From Tetragonia tetragonoides (Eukaryota > Streptophyta > Magnoliopsida > Caryophyllales > Aizoaceae), in assembly GCA_038025085.1 (NCBI GenBank), contig CM076146.1:11222001-11286000 (forward strand): DNA of 64,000 nt, written 5' to 3'. The position numbers and the translations under genes are program-made. The first letter of the stretch is position 1. Each line of letters starts with the position of its first letter. The notes beneath the pieces were generated by a model. It had not been told where the DNA came from and searched no databases. It saw only the letters and a list, made by a program, of their open reading frames with translations. Positions 14,147 to 25,498 of the stretch are shown here, piece after piece.

Positions 14147-14630
14147 TGTTAACAACCATGAATTTGAGAGAGAAAACTTAGAGAGAGAAAAGATTATATT
14201 GATTATGATGATTGTTACAAGAGAAATGAGAGAGTAAGGCTCCGTTTGATTCACCTGGATAAAACTGATCTGAATTGAAATGAACTGAACTGAACTGAAT
14301 TGATTTTTTAAACTTGACCGTTAACCATTTATAATTCGTCCAAACATAGTCAATATTGGACTCATTTGAAAGTATGCTTTGAGATCTTTCCGATGACATA
14401 ATTATCATCATGAAATTATTTCGGAATAAAAAGTTATATGAGTGATAAAGTTACACATGAACTGGACTGAACTGAACTGGACTCAACTGAACGAATTTAA
14501 GTAAAATTAAGGTGAATCATACAGAGACTAAAGCTTATATGTACAGTAGCCTAACAGATTGTCTAACAACTAAAGTTGACGTGGCAAGGTGTCCTAACAA
14601 TCTTGTCCTAACTAACTTCATATTACTACA
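14147..14630 (-). repeat. 3' LTR of copia element 1
   Basis: About 190 bp of LTR split by a 291-bp MITE at 14238-14528. Begins TGTTAACAACCATG and ends TACTACA. Lacks a 12-bp stretch (TAATAACTTCTC region) present in the 5' LTR. Confidence 0.9.
14238..14528. mobile_element. Tourist-like MITE inserted in the copia LTR (TAA target duplication)
   Basis: Left terminus GGCTCCGTTTGATTCACC, right terminus inverse GTCTCTGTATGATTCACC. TAA is duplicated at 14235-14237 and 14529-14531. The other LTR of the same element reads AGAGAGTAAAGCTTATATG without interruption near 20831, a direct empty-site proof. The interior contains ACTGAACTGAA runs on both sides. A 3-bp TAA duplication is typical of PIF/Harbinger-type (Tourist) MITEs. 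Confidence 0.88.
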
Positions 14631-14639
14631 CCGCCCCTA

Positions 14640-15935
14640 AAGTTGGAGGGTGTAAGGACTCCTAACTTGGAAAGTATGTGGTGGTGGTGTTTACCCCCAA
14701 GGATCTTGGTAAAGACATCTACCAGTTGCTCTTGTGTAGGAACATAGGATAGGGTGACCAATCCTTGAGGTTTTTCTCGGACAAAGTGGCAGTCAAGATC
14801 AATGTGTTTAGTTCTTTCATTAAAGACTGGGTTCTTAGCAATATATATTGTTGATTGACTATCACATTTTAAGGTAATGGAAAGTATCTTAGGAACAACC
14901 TATTCATGAAGTAATCTACTGAGCCATGCTAACTCAACACATACCCTGCACATTGATCTATACTCCGCCTCTGCAGATTGAAGAGACAATGTGTCCTGTT
15001 TCTTGGACTTCCATGAGATAGGAGAACCACCTAAAGTGATGTAATAACCACTAATTGACCTCATTGTGTTGGGACAAAAGGCCCAATCACTGTCACAGTA
15101 AGCCTGAAGATCATAACACTTGGTAGCATTGAAGAAAAGGCCCTCAGCAGGTGCCTTGGCAATGTACTTCAGAGTGTGAAGAGCTGCATCCATGTGATAT
15201 TGTGTTGGATGTTGCATAAACTGATTGAGAAACTGAACAACAAATGCAATGTCAGGTCTGGTGTTAGTTAGGTAATTCAGCTTTCCCACAAGCTTCCTGT
15301 AGAGACTAGGTTCAGTGAGAGGAGTACCAACATCAGGTCTGAGCTTAAGATTGTATTCCAGAGGACTAACCACTGAAGTATCACCAGATTCTTTGAACTC
15401 TTTGAGCATTTCCAAAGCAAATTTCCTCCGTGTCATCATGATCACTAAACTAGTTTGCTGATCTTGATAGATTTCCATACCCAAAAAAGAGTTAAGGAGT
15501 CCTAGATCCTTAATCTTAAACTCAGACTCCAAAAAACCTTTGAGATGAGTAATCTCACCAGGATTATTGTCTATCACTAAAATATCATCTTCCTAAACTG
15601 CTACATAAAACACAAAATATGCTATCTTCTTGTAGAATATAGAATAATCATTCCTTGAGTGTTGATAACCCTCACTTTTCAAAGCAACAGACAACTTAGC
15701 ACACCATTGTCTGGATGCTTGTTTTAAACCATAAAGAGACTTTTTAAGTAGACAAACTTGTCCTAGTTGATCAAGAGTAAGGCTTGGAGGTGGTTGCATA
15801 TAAATTTCTTCATCTAAATCACCATGAAGGAATGCATTGTTAACATCTAACTGATGCAATGCCCATCCATTCTTGACAGCAGAAGCAATAAGGGCTCTTA
15901 TGGTTGTGATCTTCACAACTGGAGAAAAGGTTTCT
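14640..15935 (-). pseudogene. copia reverse transcriptase and RNase H, broken
   Basis: 15593-15916 carries the RT palm lead ([30 protein letters not shown]). The catalytic YVDD position is destroyed: the codons there read stop (TAG at 15593-15595)-Glu-Asp-Asp. 14900-15577 continues with the RT thumb (GKLNYLTNTRPDI) and RNase H (AYCDSDWA near 15095-15120, SAEAEYRS near 14950-14980). A second stop follows at 14900-14902 before the C-terminal part, which runs on to the purine tract. No reverse transcription is possible from this copy. Confidence 0.9.
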
Positions 15936-16169
15936 GTATAATCAATGCCAGCCTTCTCTGTGAATCCTCTTATGACCAGTCTTGCTTTATATCTTTCAAT
16001 TGTGCCATCAGATCTATACTTAATGGTATATACCCATTTATATACAAGATATAGGTTTCTTTCCCTTAGATAGAGAAATAAGATCCCAAGTATGATTAGT
16101 TAATAATGCCTCAAATTCCTTGTTCATGGCCTGTTGCCAAGCAGGTACAACAACTGCCTCATTATAACA

Positions 16170-17616
16170 TTAAAAAATATGTGCAATATTCAAATTGTCT
16201 AATAGCTGTTGGCTATTTGTAGTTAAGGCTGAGCAACAAAGAAATTTTGAATTTGAACATGTAGTGGTTAAAGTATGAGGGCAAATGGCATTGTCAACAT
16301 GAACACAATGACACATAAAATCATGCAGATGTGCAGGTGTCCTAACAACCTTTTCACTTCTTCTGAGGTGAGTAGTACCTTGCTGATCAGAACTGTTAGG
16401 ACCAAAATTTTGTATGAAAGGAGGAGGAAAGTTAATTTGTGGAGCTTGAGTAATTTGTGAGGCTTGAACATCAGAAAAATTAGAAATAAGTATTGGAAGC
16501 AGGAAAAAGAGGTGGAGAATGAGATGATGAATTTTGAAAAGGAAATATTGTTTCATGAAAAACAACATCCCTAGAAATAACAATTTTCTATTTCTCAAGA
16601 TTGAACAATTTGTAAACTTTCTGGCCAGAAGGACAGCCAAGAAAAACACATGGAAAAGCTCTTGGCTTGAACTTGTCTCTAGCTCTTTTCAGAGTTGAAG
16701 CATAGGATAGGCATCCAAAAGTCCTCAGGTGGCTATAATTTGGAGATTTGTTAAAGAGCATATGAAAAGGAGTGGAACCAAGAAGGAGTTTAGTAGGAAA
16801 CCTGTTAAACAGGTAGGTGGCAGTTAAGACACAATCACCCCAATATTTGATAGGGAGATCAAATTGAAAAAGTAACGCTTTAGCAGTTTCTAACAAATGC
16901 TTGTGTTTCCTCTCTACAGTTCCATTTTACTGAGGTGTATCAACACAACTAGTTTGGTGTATAATACCTTTGGACAAAAAATAAGAAGTTGCTTCTCTGC
17001 TTTTACCTAGCTCTAGAGCATTATCTGATCTGATGCATTGAATTTTACAATTGAATTGAGTTTCTACCATAGAAGAAAAAACTCTAATATGATCAAGAGC
17101 ATTGCTCTTGCAATGAAGCAAATGAGTCCATGTATTTCTACTGTAATCATCAACTATGGTCAGGAAATAAGAGTGTTCATCATAAGTTGGATCATGATAT
17201 GCCCCCTAGAGATCAATATGGATGAGTACAAAAATATAAGAGGTATGAATGGAGCTGTGAGGAAAAGGTAGACGATGTTGTCTTGCCCTAGGGAAAATAT
17301 CACAAGGAGTGATTTTAATTTTATTGAAACTGGAATCAAGTACAGACAAACTTTGAATTTTATCATAAGGTAAATGGCCTAATCTGGCATGCCACAAGCT
17401 AGCAGAACAAGCATGATTACAACTTGTATTATTACAACTCTTCTGTGTATCAGGAGAATTATCAGAGGAAGAAGAAAAATTGAAAGAAACATCAGACAAC
17501 AGTTGATCAGCAGGATTGTACTGAAGCAAGTAAATATCACCTTTAGCTTCACCAAGTGCCAGAGGCCTCTTCAGAGAAGGGTCATGCAGAATACAACTTG
17601 TCTCAGTGAAGATCAT
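16170..17616 (-). pseudogene. copia GAG-pre-integrase and integrase, broken
   Basis: 17206-17616 holds the pre-integrase zinc region (LWHARLGHLPYDK and a later CDIFPRARQHRLPF). 16927-17121 holds part of the catalytic core (CIRSDNALEL). The core is interrupted by a TAA stop at 16927-16929, inside the conserved PQQNG-VERKH stretch, with the rest ([25 protein letters not shown]) following in the same frame to 16588. 16170-16649 covers the variable tail before RT, with frame changes. Confidence 0.88.
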
Positions 17617-17828
17617 ATAACTTTTGTTTGTTTAACTAATTTCTTCACTGAAAGTAGATTGAATCTAAATGCAGGCACATAAAAAACATCATGAAAAGAG
17701 AGATCTATAGTGATAGGTATAGTGCCAGTATTGGTTACAGGAACATTATGGCCAGTAGGTAGGGTAATAAAATAAGGTATAGGTAGGTTCTTTTTATATG
17801 AGAAAACAAAGAAATATCATGACACATC

Positions 17829-19221
17829 TGTATACGCCTAAAAGGTGTCGTCAGATTTCTCCGCCGAAGCCCGATGATGAAAGGAGTAATTTATAAACTT
17901 GAATGCTATTTTGCTTTGATAGGTAAAATAAGCTCTCAGGCTTTTCCTCGATCATTCCTTTATTTCGGTCACATTCAAAAGCATCGTTCAAGAGCTTTCC
18001 AACAACATCTCTTGTGTCTTTTTCCAACCCCCGGTTGCAAAGTTGCTAACTGAAGGTAAAATCGTCTTTTCCGCAGAAGGGTAAAACGATCTTTTTACAT
18101 TTTCGGAACATTAAAAGTTCCTCCGAAATCCAAAATTGACTGGATGTCGTCATTATGACAACATCCAGCTGGCAGCCCCACAGCCGCCAATGGCCCTGGC
18201 ATTTCAGCCAAGGCCGCCAGCGGCTGTGGCGAGGGCCATCATCAGCTCTCGCGAGGGCCGCCAGCGGCCCTCACTGGGCCTACTGGAGCCCACCTTTTTC
18301 AGCCCGATCTCTTCAAATTCGGCCCTCTCTTCACCCGTCCAACCCTACTTCGTACCCTATAAATACAACCCTCCTCCCTTAGTTCAAAACACACAGTCTA
18401 CAGTTGACAACCTCTATTCTCACTTGAGTATTCCTGAGCTTCTTCCTCATTCTTCCATAAAATCATTCTATTCTCGGTTGAGTAGTCCCGAGCTTCCCCC
18501 TCTTTCTTTACTTGAGATCTTGTTTTTACTATTCAATTGGTAAATAGCCTACAGTTCAGGTACTAACTCCTGAGGGCTCAAATTAAATTAATTGCTTAAC
18601 TGTTTATGTTCTAGCAGTCAAAATGTAGATATCATGCAAATCATGCTCTTTATTGCATTCTGAATATTGTCTTTAAATTCTGTAAATAAGCATGTCTAAC
18701 TGTAGTAATGCTCAACTTCCCAATCGAATGCATGTCTAAATAAGGGTCAATAATAAATGTCTTGATGCTTGTGATGAACCAATTAATAGTCTAATCTAGG
18801 TTGTTAATCCGGTTTGTGTGGGAATCATGTCTTTAAATTATTAAGCAAACTTGAGTTAGTACAGGCCGTCATAAAACGGGCGAGTTGGGTGACTAACACC
18901 TTCCCACCTCGTACCTTCGCCCCCGAACCCTTCATTCTTGGGTACTCATATGTTCTATAACAAGGGGAGTCTTTCTAAAAACATGATTAGTTCACTCTTC
19001 GCGCTACTGGGTTGTCCCTTCGGTTGTCCCTTCGGTTTGTCCCTTCGGTAAAACGCCGGTAGCAGATTTATGACCCTTTTCAAGGTTTTTATTCAATTCA
19101 AATCTTTACAAATGCTTTCTAACTCGATGGTTCCTTTAACTTATCTAAAGCCTCCAGCTTACAAATTTTCTATAAAAACGCACTCCGCGGAAGCGAGGCC
19201 AAAAGTTCCCGGGTCCTTACA
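17829..19221 (+). mobile_element. Solo LTR (1.39 kb) inserted in the copia protease gene
   Basis: Starts TGTATACGCC and ends GGGTCCTTACA; flanks ACATC (17824-17828) and ACATG (19222-19226) are a 5-bp target duplication with one mismatch. Removing it rejoins the protease codons after ...DTGATDHM on the minus strand. A TATA box (TATAAATA, 18358-18365) places transcription on the plus strand, and TGTCCCTTCGG is repeated three times at about 19012-19046. The GC-richer 18136-18543 open frame is LTR sequence, not a gene. Likely Ty3/gypsy by size and style; lineage unproven. Confidence 0.85.
18358..18365 (+). promoter_or_regulatory. TATA box of the solo LTR
   Basis: TATAAATA preceded by CCC, in the middle of the LTR, about 25-30 bp before a likely start around 18390. 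Gives the LTR its orientation. Confidence 0.6.
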
Positions 19222-20501
19222 ACATGTGATCTGTGGCTCCTGTGTCTATGATCCAAGGTTTATTAGCATCTTTAGAATAACTTAAACATGCACCTTTATT
19301 ATTATGAATGAGACAAGAAATCATACCAGCAAAAGTAGTAGCCTGATGAGCACAAACTTGATTTGCTTGATTAGAAGAAACTTGATGAGCAGCACCTCTA
19401 TGTACATTTTGAACACTATTGACAATAGACATATATTGAGTGAGTTGTTCATGAGTGAAACCAGACAAAGGACTCTGAGTTGTAGCGGATGAACTTTGAT
19501 TAACCTCAGGATCAACTGAATCACCAAAACCATCAGAACCATGAGAATCATCATTGTGATAGGCTAAAGCAGGTGCAACTACTTTCTTCCCTTTATATGA
19601 ACTCTGTGTGTTCTTAAAACCCAAAACTCTGTGGAAAACCATTTAGTTTGTAACATTCACTGATATGATGGCTAAGTTTTTTGCAATAACGCAAGTAACA
19701 GAAGTCAAAGATCTGTATGTTGTCATCATTTATTGACATGTGTTCATCAACTTTAGGTTTAGAATATGAATTGTTATACTGATTTTCTCCCCGTGGACCA
19801 GCATAGAATGAAGAAAACTCAGTCAAGAACTCAACATGTGCCTTAATTTCTCATTGTTTCTCATCTTCAATTAAAACTGAATAAGCTTGTCCAAGAAAGG
19901 GAAGATGTTTCATCATCAAAATATTACCCCTTATATTCTGATATGCAGAATTTAGTCCCATAAGAAACTGATTTAGTCTTTGATCTTCTTCAACCTTTCT
20001 CCAGGCTGCCATTTTTCCACAACAGCAATCAGGCAGTTGATTCATATTACTTAATTCATCCCACACAACCTTCATCTTTGTAAAATAGGTAGTTATATCC
20101 ATTGAACCTTGACCTGTTGAAGTCAGATCTTTCTGTAATTGATATAAACTTGTTCTACTGGACTGGCCAAACCTTTCTTCAAGCTCACACCAAACTTGAT
20201 AAGCTGAGTTAGCATAAAGAACATTGTCTGCAACTTCTTTGGACAGTACATTGAGTAACCAGGACGTAACCATGCCGTTACACCTCTGCCAAACACTTAA
20301 CAAAGGAGAATTTGCCTCATGTTTTTCTTGAGTTCCATTGATGAAAGAGATCTTGTTCTTGGCTGACAATGCACTCATAATCACCTTCTTCCAGCCGCCA
20401 TAGCCATTGCCATCAAAAACCTTGGAAACTAACATCATCCCTGGATGATCCGATGGATGAAGATACAAAGAATTCGAAGAATCAATATTTGTTGGAGGCA
20501 T
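19222..20501 (-). pseudogene. copia gag and protease, broken
   Basis: 19851-20501 encodes the gag N-terminal domain (217 codons; LHPSDHPGMMLV, YGGWKKVIMSAL, VWCELEERFGQ), ending in a stop where the frame should continue. 19614-19826 has a degenerate CCHC knuckle (RYCKKLSHHISECYKL) whose first cysteine position is replaced. 19222-19642 leads into the aspartic protease with the DTGA catalytic box just before the solo LTR insertion. Three frames are needed to read through. Confidence 0.88.
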
Positions 20502-20736
20502 AATTCCAGAAATCAGAAGAAATTGATTGAAATAGATTGATTTTGATGTAAATCATCAATAAAGAAATCACAAAACCTAATTACGAGCTTAAGGATATGA
20601 TAAATCAAATCAAAATCCTTGAAAAGAAACGAATTAAGATCTGTGATAGTGAATCAAGCTAATTAATCAACGAAACAAAATTGATTGATGAGTGAGAAAC
20701 GAAATCCAGAATTTTAGGTTTTGTGATCAAGTCGAT

Positions 20737-20749
20737 AGCTTTGATACGA
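20737..20749 (-). other. Primer-binding site of copia element 1
   Basis: TCGTATCAAAGCT on the minus strand directly next to the LTR; the usual plant copia site matching initiator methionine tRNA is TGGTATCAGAGC, so there are two mismatches. Confidence 0.7.
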
Positions 20750-20951
20750 TGTTAACAACCATGGATTTGAGAGAGAAAACTTAGAGAGAGAAAAGATTGT
20801 ATTGATTATGATGATTGTTACAAAAGAAATAAGAGAGTAAAGCTTATATGTACAGTAGTCTAACATATTGTCTAATAACTTCTCTAACAACTAAAGCTGA
20901 CGTGGCAAGGTGTCCTAATAACCTTGTCCTAACTAACTTCATATTCCTACA
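20750..20951 (-). repeat. 5' LTR of copia element 1
   Basis: TGTTAACAACCATGG to ATTCCTACA, uninterrupted. It contains the intact TAA site used by the MITE in the other LTR, and words ACGTGGCAAGGTGTCC common to both LTRs. Confidence 0.9.
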
Positions 20952-21018
20952 GATGCATGTATATATAGAATTAGAATCTATTAAAAAAAATCATGAAATC
21001 GTTGGGCATGATGCAGCC

Positions 21019-21650
21019 AAGGTTTTTAAAATCGGACCGGACCGCCCGGTCGAACCGGTTTAACAGGGAACTGGTGGGGTCAGCAGTCCGAATCGACTAA
21101 AATAACCGCCTCAGTTTGAACCAGTTGAAACCGGTCAAAAACCGAAAACCGGCTAAAAAGGAGGAAACCGGTGACCGGACCGTTTCGGTTGAGTAGCAGA
21201 CTTTTGACTCTTGTCTGTGGGCTTCAGAGATGGACCCCATTACTTTAGTGGGTCATCAGCACCAACGCAGTAACTTTTATCACCTTTGCACATGCTTTTA
21301 TAAGAAAATGAGAGGACTTTTTTCCTTTGGTGGGCGATGTGGGACAGTTTTACTTCATTACATACACTATTACCAGTGCTTTCCTCATATCTCACACTCT
21401 CGTTCTCTCTTTCTCACTTTAATGGTTTTATACTATGGTTTTATAGTTTGTTTTTATATGAAATGTTAAATATTGAAAAAATATATATTTTTTCCCTTAC
21501 TTTTCAAAGTGTTATTAATATTTTTTAGTAAATTATTTTTTTTATTATGACGTCATCCGATTTTTAAGACCGGTTCAACCGATCGAACCAGTTGAACCAT
21601 CGAACCAGTAGAGTAACCGGTTCGATACCCTGTCCGATTTTCAAAACATT
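21019..21650. mobile_element. TIR-bounded element with AACCGGTTC core (family 4)
   Basis: The left end AAGGTTTTTAAAATCGGACC pairs with the right end in inverse, AATGTTTTGAAAATCGGACA. Near both ends there are runs of ACCGGTT/GAACCGG words in opposite orientation; the middle is AT-rich. Flanks GATGCAGCC (21010-21018) and GATCCAGCT (21651-21659) match 7 of 9, suggesting a 9-bp target duplication as in Mutator-type elements. No gene. Confidence 0.65.
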
Positions 21651-21659
21651 GATCCAGCT

Positions 21660-21875
21660 AACATGTAATGATGTAAATGGGCATGAATTCCGTTCACGCT
21701 AAAGGAATTAAATGCAATAGTTATTGTCTAAAAGACTACTGCTGTAATGGGCATGAACTGATAGAGTGTGACTACTGCTGAATTCAAGCCGCAACAGATG
21801 TGATCCTGTGAGTCATGTGACCCAAGACACGCGACATCAGCCGTATCAGTTCTATTTCTGCGACGAGCATGACGA
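21660..21875. other. Spacer, nothing recognised
   Basis: Between the ACCGG foldback and the MULE. Contains repeats of GGGCATGAA and GACTACTGCTG; no open frame of interest. Confidence 0.5.
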
Positions 21876-21883
21876 TTGTTTAT

Positions 21884-22367
21884 GGGTGTTACTATTTACC
21901 GCCCCTAAATTACTACCTACCTCCCCCCCAAATTCCAATTTTGCCCTTTTTTAAATTTTCACTCATCCTCTCCCTCTCTAACTCTCACACCAATTCTCCC
22001 TCTCTAACACCCACTCTACCACCCACTCTCATACCCAACCTTCATCAACATTCACTCAAGCAACGGCCGCGGATGTCTGCCGGCGACCAGGAAGTGCCGT
22101 CGACGGTGGCGGAGGTAAAAAAATTTTTTGCGCATTTTTTTTGCACGGGCGTCTGAAATTTCCGACTCACCCTTGGGTGAGTCGTCTGCGACCGGCGACC
22201 CACCCAAGGGTGAGTCGTCTGCTACAGGCGACTCACCCTTGGGCGAGTCGAGATCGACAGACGACTCACCCTTAAGGGTGAGTCGCCGGTCGCAGACGAC
22301 TCACCCAAGGGTGAGTCGAGATCGGCAGACGACCGACACAAAAAAAATAAATTATTATTATTATTTA

Positions 22368-22459
<92 letters not shown>

Positions 22460-22475
22460 ATTATTTCTTCCATGG
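21884..22475 (+). repeat. Left terminal arm of the MULE
   Basis: TIR tip (21884-21960), CT-rich leader (21960-22072), first exon of the transposase gene (22073-22114), five palindromic units (about 22162-22335) and an ATT array (about 22351-22465). Mirrors the right arm in order, with inner parts conserved better in pattern than in base identity. Confidence 0.75.
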
Positions 22476-25270
22476 TCCAAACGGAAATTTCAGACGTCTG
22501 TCCCTTAGTTCAGTCGGTTTTGATAGACGTTTGAATTTAAGATTAAGCTAACATTGTTTTCGTTGTTTTCGTTAGGTTCCTTTGGAGCGGTTCGGTGGTG
22601 ATGGTGTTGATTACAGTACGCATTTCGTCACTGATGAGTTATTTGATAGTGATACAGATGCAATTAATTGGGCAAAACAAATTGCCCTTACTATCGGGTT
22701 TGAGTTGATAATTTCGTCACACAAGAAGAATGGAAGCGTAAAATTGTTAAGATGCAATCGAGGTGAACGCTACAGAGGGGAATTAAGAGACTTAGATACT
22801 GCTGCTCGGAAGAAATCGAAAACAAAGGCTTGTAAATGTACGTTCCAGTTAAGAGCTCGGCAAGTGTATGGGTCCAGTAGTTGGATGATTGTCAAATTGC
22901 CTGGGATTAGGGGTACGCACAACCATGACTTTGCTGTGTTTCCTGAGGGATATCGTCAGATGAGTGGTCTTAGTCCTGGGTCAAAGAAACTCGTTCGTGA
23001 CATGACTTCGGCACAAACAAAGCCATGTGCTATCTTGGCCGCTATTAAGGAAAAATTTCCCAAGGACAATGCAACTAGACGGCATGTGTACAACCACAGA
23101 GATCGTATAAGGAAACTTGATTTTGAAGAGAGAGATGTCATTGGTCAGTTTCATCATTTAGCTGTGGAGAATAAGTACGTACATTGGACAAGAGCCGACC
23201 CAGTTACTAATGAGGTAACTCACGTGTTCATGGCACACCCTACATCAATTCAGTTACTTCGGTCTTTTCGTTGGTTGATTGGCTTAGATTCCACGTACAA
23301 AACAAACAAGTATAAGATGCCGTTTCTTGAGATAGTGGGGATGACTCCAACCAATAAGAACTTCCTCATAGCTTATGCCATTATGAAGGATGAGACTCAG
23401 GCAAGCTATGCGTGGGTCTTAGATAAGTTGAGGATGCTTATTGGAAATGATGTACACCCAACAGCAATTGTGACCGATCGTGAGCTAGGGTTGATGACAC
23501 CTATTAGAGAGATATTTCCCGAGAGTGCCCATTTGCTCTGTACATGGCACATTAACAAAGTCGTTGAAGACAAAGTGTACAGACTTTGTGGAAAAGATAA
23601 GCTTGTCGCGCAGAGGTTCAAGAACGGGAGGTGGAAAATTATCATGGAAGCTTCCACAGAAGCTGCGTACGATAGAGCAGTGCGTATGATGAAGGATAGT
23701 TGGAGGAATTACCCTCACGTGATATCCTATGTAGAGGAGACCTGGCTGAGATACAAAGAGATGTTTGTGGCTGCGTGGACGAATAAGGTGCTACACCTTG
23801 GCAACACTACGACTTGCAGGGTGGAGAGTGCACATGCCGTGCTAAAACAGTGGTTGAACTCCTCAACTGGAGCTTTGGACAATGTTTGGAACAAGGTCAA
23901 CAAGTCAATCGAGTCACAAATAACTGAGATCAAGTACACACTTGAAGAGTACAGAAGACGAAGAAGTGTGATGTACTCGGGTTTCCCATTCAACTATCTG
24001 ACCGGTTATGTTTCCCATTACTGCTTAGAAATATTATCGAATGAGCTGAAGAGGATGAGAGAATTGAGTCACCAAGTATTTGATCGTTGCGGTTGTGTAT
24101 TGAGATCCACTCATCAGATCCCGTGTGCGTGTGAGTTGAAAACGGCCACGGATACGGGCACGCCAATTAGCTTGAATAGTGTCCACAAATTTTGGCGAAC
24201 ACTCGTTATTAGTGATGCAGTGGAGATAGCTACGCTTGACATGACTGAGCATCCATCTGAGGACCATCGATACTTTCACTCTCTGGTCGATGAGGTTAAC
24301 TCAAGCGACCGGGCAGTTGTGCGCAACATATCTGTCCTTATGAATGAGCAGCTTCATCCTGATGAAGCGAGTTACGTCGAGCCGGAAGCGAACACGACAG
24401 TCAGAGGTCGACCGAGAGGGAGTTCCTCTACCATACGTGATCCTAGTTCATGGGAGTACTCCCAGAGGGGTCGTGGTCGCCCTAGGTCATCCAGTTCGAG
24501 CCGCGGGCGTGGTCGTAGCTCATCCTCATCGAGTAACGTCGTGCGGAGTACTGGTATGAAAACCCATAATTTATTAACATGTACATAATGTTGTTAATTA
24601 CTTTTTGATAAGTACTATTAATGACTTTCTATTATATTGTCTTGCAGCTGGACACGGAATAGATATCACTGAATTCTATCATGTTAACAAAATTCCGGGA
24701 ATCATCATACCTTTCATTGAAGGATATCTCGATGTGCTTGGGGATGGTAATTGCGGTTTCCGTGTCATTGCGGACTACGTTTTCGGAGACCAAGAGCAAT
24801 GGCGATTGACGAGAGTTTGCATTGCAAACGAACTCTTAGCTAACCGAGCATTGTACGAAAACATATACGTTGGGGGGGTCGACGCTGGTTACCGCCGTAT
24901 TATGTGGGACGGAGGTGCGTGTAACGATGATCATTGGATGATAGTACTTGAGGATTTGTTCCCGATTGCCAACCTCTTCAATGCAGCGATTATGTTATTC
25001 GGATACGGCAGCGGAAGGGGGTTATATGCTTGTTACACAGTGCTACCGTTGCAAGCACCTTCGACTGCTACACGTCCAAGTAGGGAAATTGTCATAGGTC
25101 ATTTAGGTAATTCGTACATGCATTATATCCATCTGGATTTAGCCTCAGATTTTCCTGTTTCTCCGATATGCGCAGCATGGTTTACTTCCCGTTCTGATAG
25201 TGTCGCTGGTTGGGAGCAAATGTATGTTAGGCGAAGAGCACATTGGGATCGTTTAGCGAGGTCGACGTAA
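22073..25270 (+). CDS. MULE transposase fused to an OTU-type cysteine peptidase domain
   Basis: Predicted exons 22073-22114, 22576-24553 and 24648-25270 with GT/AG borders join in frame to an 880-residue protein, with no stop. Exon 1 starts at an ATG in the terminal arm; no in-frame ATG exists at the start of exon 2, which supports the spliced start. N-terminal FAR1/WRKY-like zinc region (Cys and HNHD motifs, about residues 50-130), then the MULE catalytic domain: LDSTYKT (D252), VTDRELG (D315), CTWHINK, RVESAHA (E431), and a SWIM-like CGCVLRSTHQIPCACEL. An Arg/Ser/Gly-rich linker precedes the OTU-like domain, with GDGNCGF (D706, C709) and YMHYIHLDL (H832/H835). The transposase would cut and insert the element; OTU peptidases usually cleave ubiquitin chains, but the role here is unknown. 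Expression unproven. Confidence 0.88.
22115..22575 (+). other. First intron of the transposase gene, holding the left palindrome array
   Basis: Donor GAG|GTAAAA and acceptor CGTTAG|GTT. Joining gives codons GAG GTT CCT TTG in frame with the long exon. All palindromic units and the ATT array lie within this intron. Predicted from sequence only. Confidence 0.65.
22162..22335. repeat. Left array of five GACTCACCC/GGGTGAGTC palindromes
   Basis: Units have the form GACTCACCC-TT-GGGTGAGTC (9-bp arms, 2- to 4-bp centre), separated by 12-13 bp spacers of two sorts, GTCTGC(G/T)ACCGGC-like and GAGATCG(G/A)CAGAC-like. The array ends in GACCGACACAAAA next to the ATT run. Confidence 0.9.
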
Positions 25271-25498
25271 TTGAATGTTTTGCGTGATTGTTATACTTAT
25301 ATCATTGTCACATTTTTGTGTGATTGTTATATTTTGCATGTGGAGAGTGGTCGTGATTATTGGAGGTAAATAAAACAACAAATTACAATAAAACAAAAAA
25401 GGTAAATAAGAAACAACAAATTACAATAACACAAATAAATAACAATAACAATGAAACTCTTATATAAATATATAACAAATTCATCTAGGGTCAATACA

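Larger units (their letters stand above)
14147..20951 (-). mobile_element. Ty1/copia retrotransposon, inactivated, with two nested insertions
   Basis: LTRs: 14147-14630 (3' LTR, with a MITE inside) and 20750-20951 (5' LTR, 202 bp), both TGTTAAC...CTACA. On the minus strand the order is gag, protease, integrase, RT, RNase H, the copia order. A primer-binding site like tRNA-iMet adjoins the 5' LTR (TCGTATCAAAGCT, two mismatches to the usual TGGTATCAGAGC), and a purine tract (TTTAGGGGCGG) adjoins the 3' LTR. The LTRs differ at about 10 of 188 aligned sites plus a 12-bp indel, so the insertion is not recent. The 5-bp flanks (CAGAG, GATGC) do not match. Many disabling mutations. Confidence 0.93.

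Noticed and set aside
18136..18543. 135-codon plus-strand open frame
   Set aside because: It lies wholly inside the solo LTR 17829-19221 and crosses the LTR TATA box region.
14142..20956. 5-bp target duplication for copia element 1
   Set aside because: Flanks are CAGAG and GATGC; they do not match, so I claim none. Possibly altered by later rearrangement or inter-element recombination.
22162..22335. CRISPR-like array (short palindromic repeats with spacers)
   Set aside because: The setting is a plant MULE arm, the spacers are only 12-13 bp and fall into two recurring types, and no cas genes exist. It is a transposon subterminal array.
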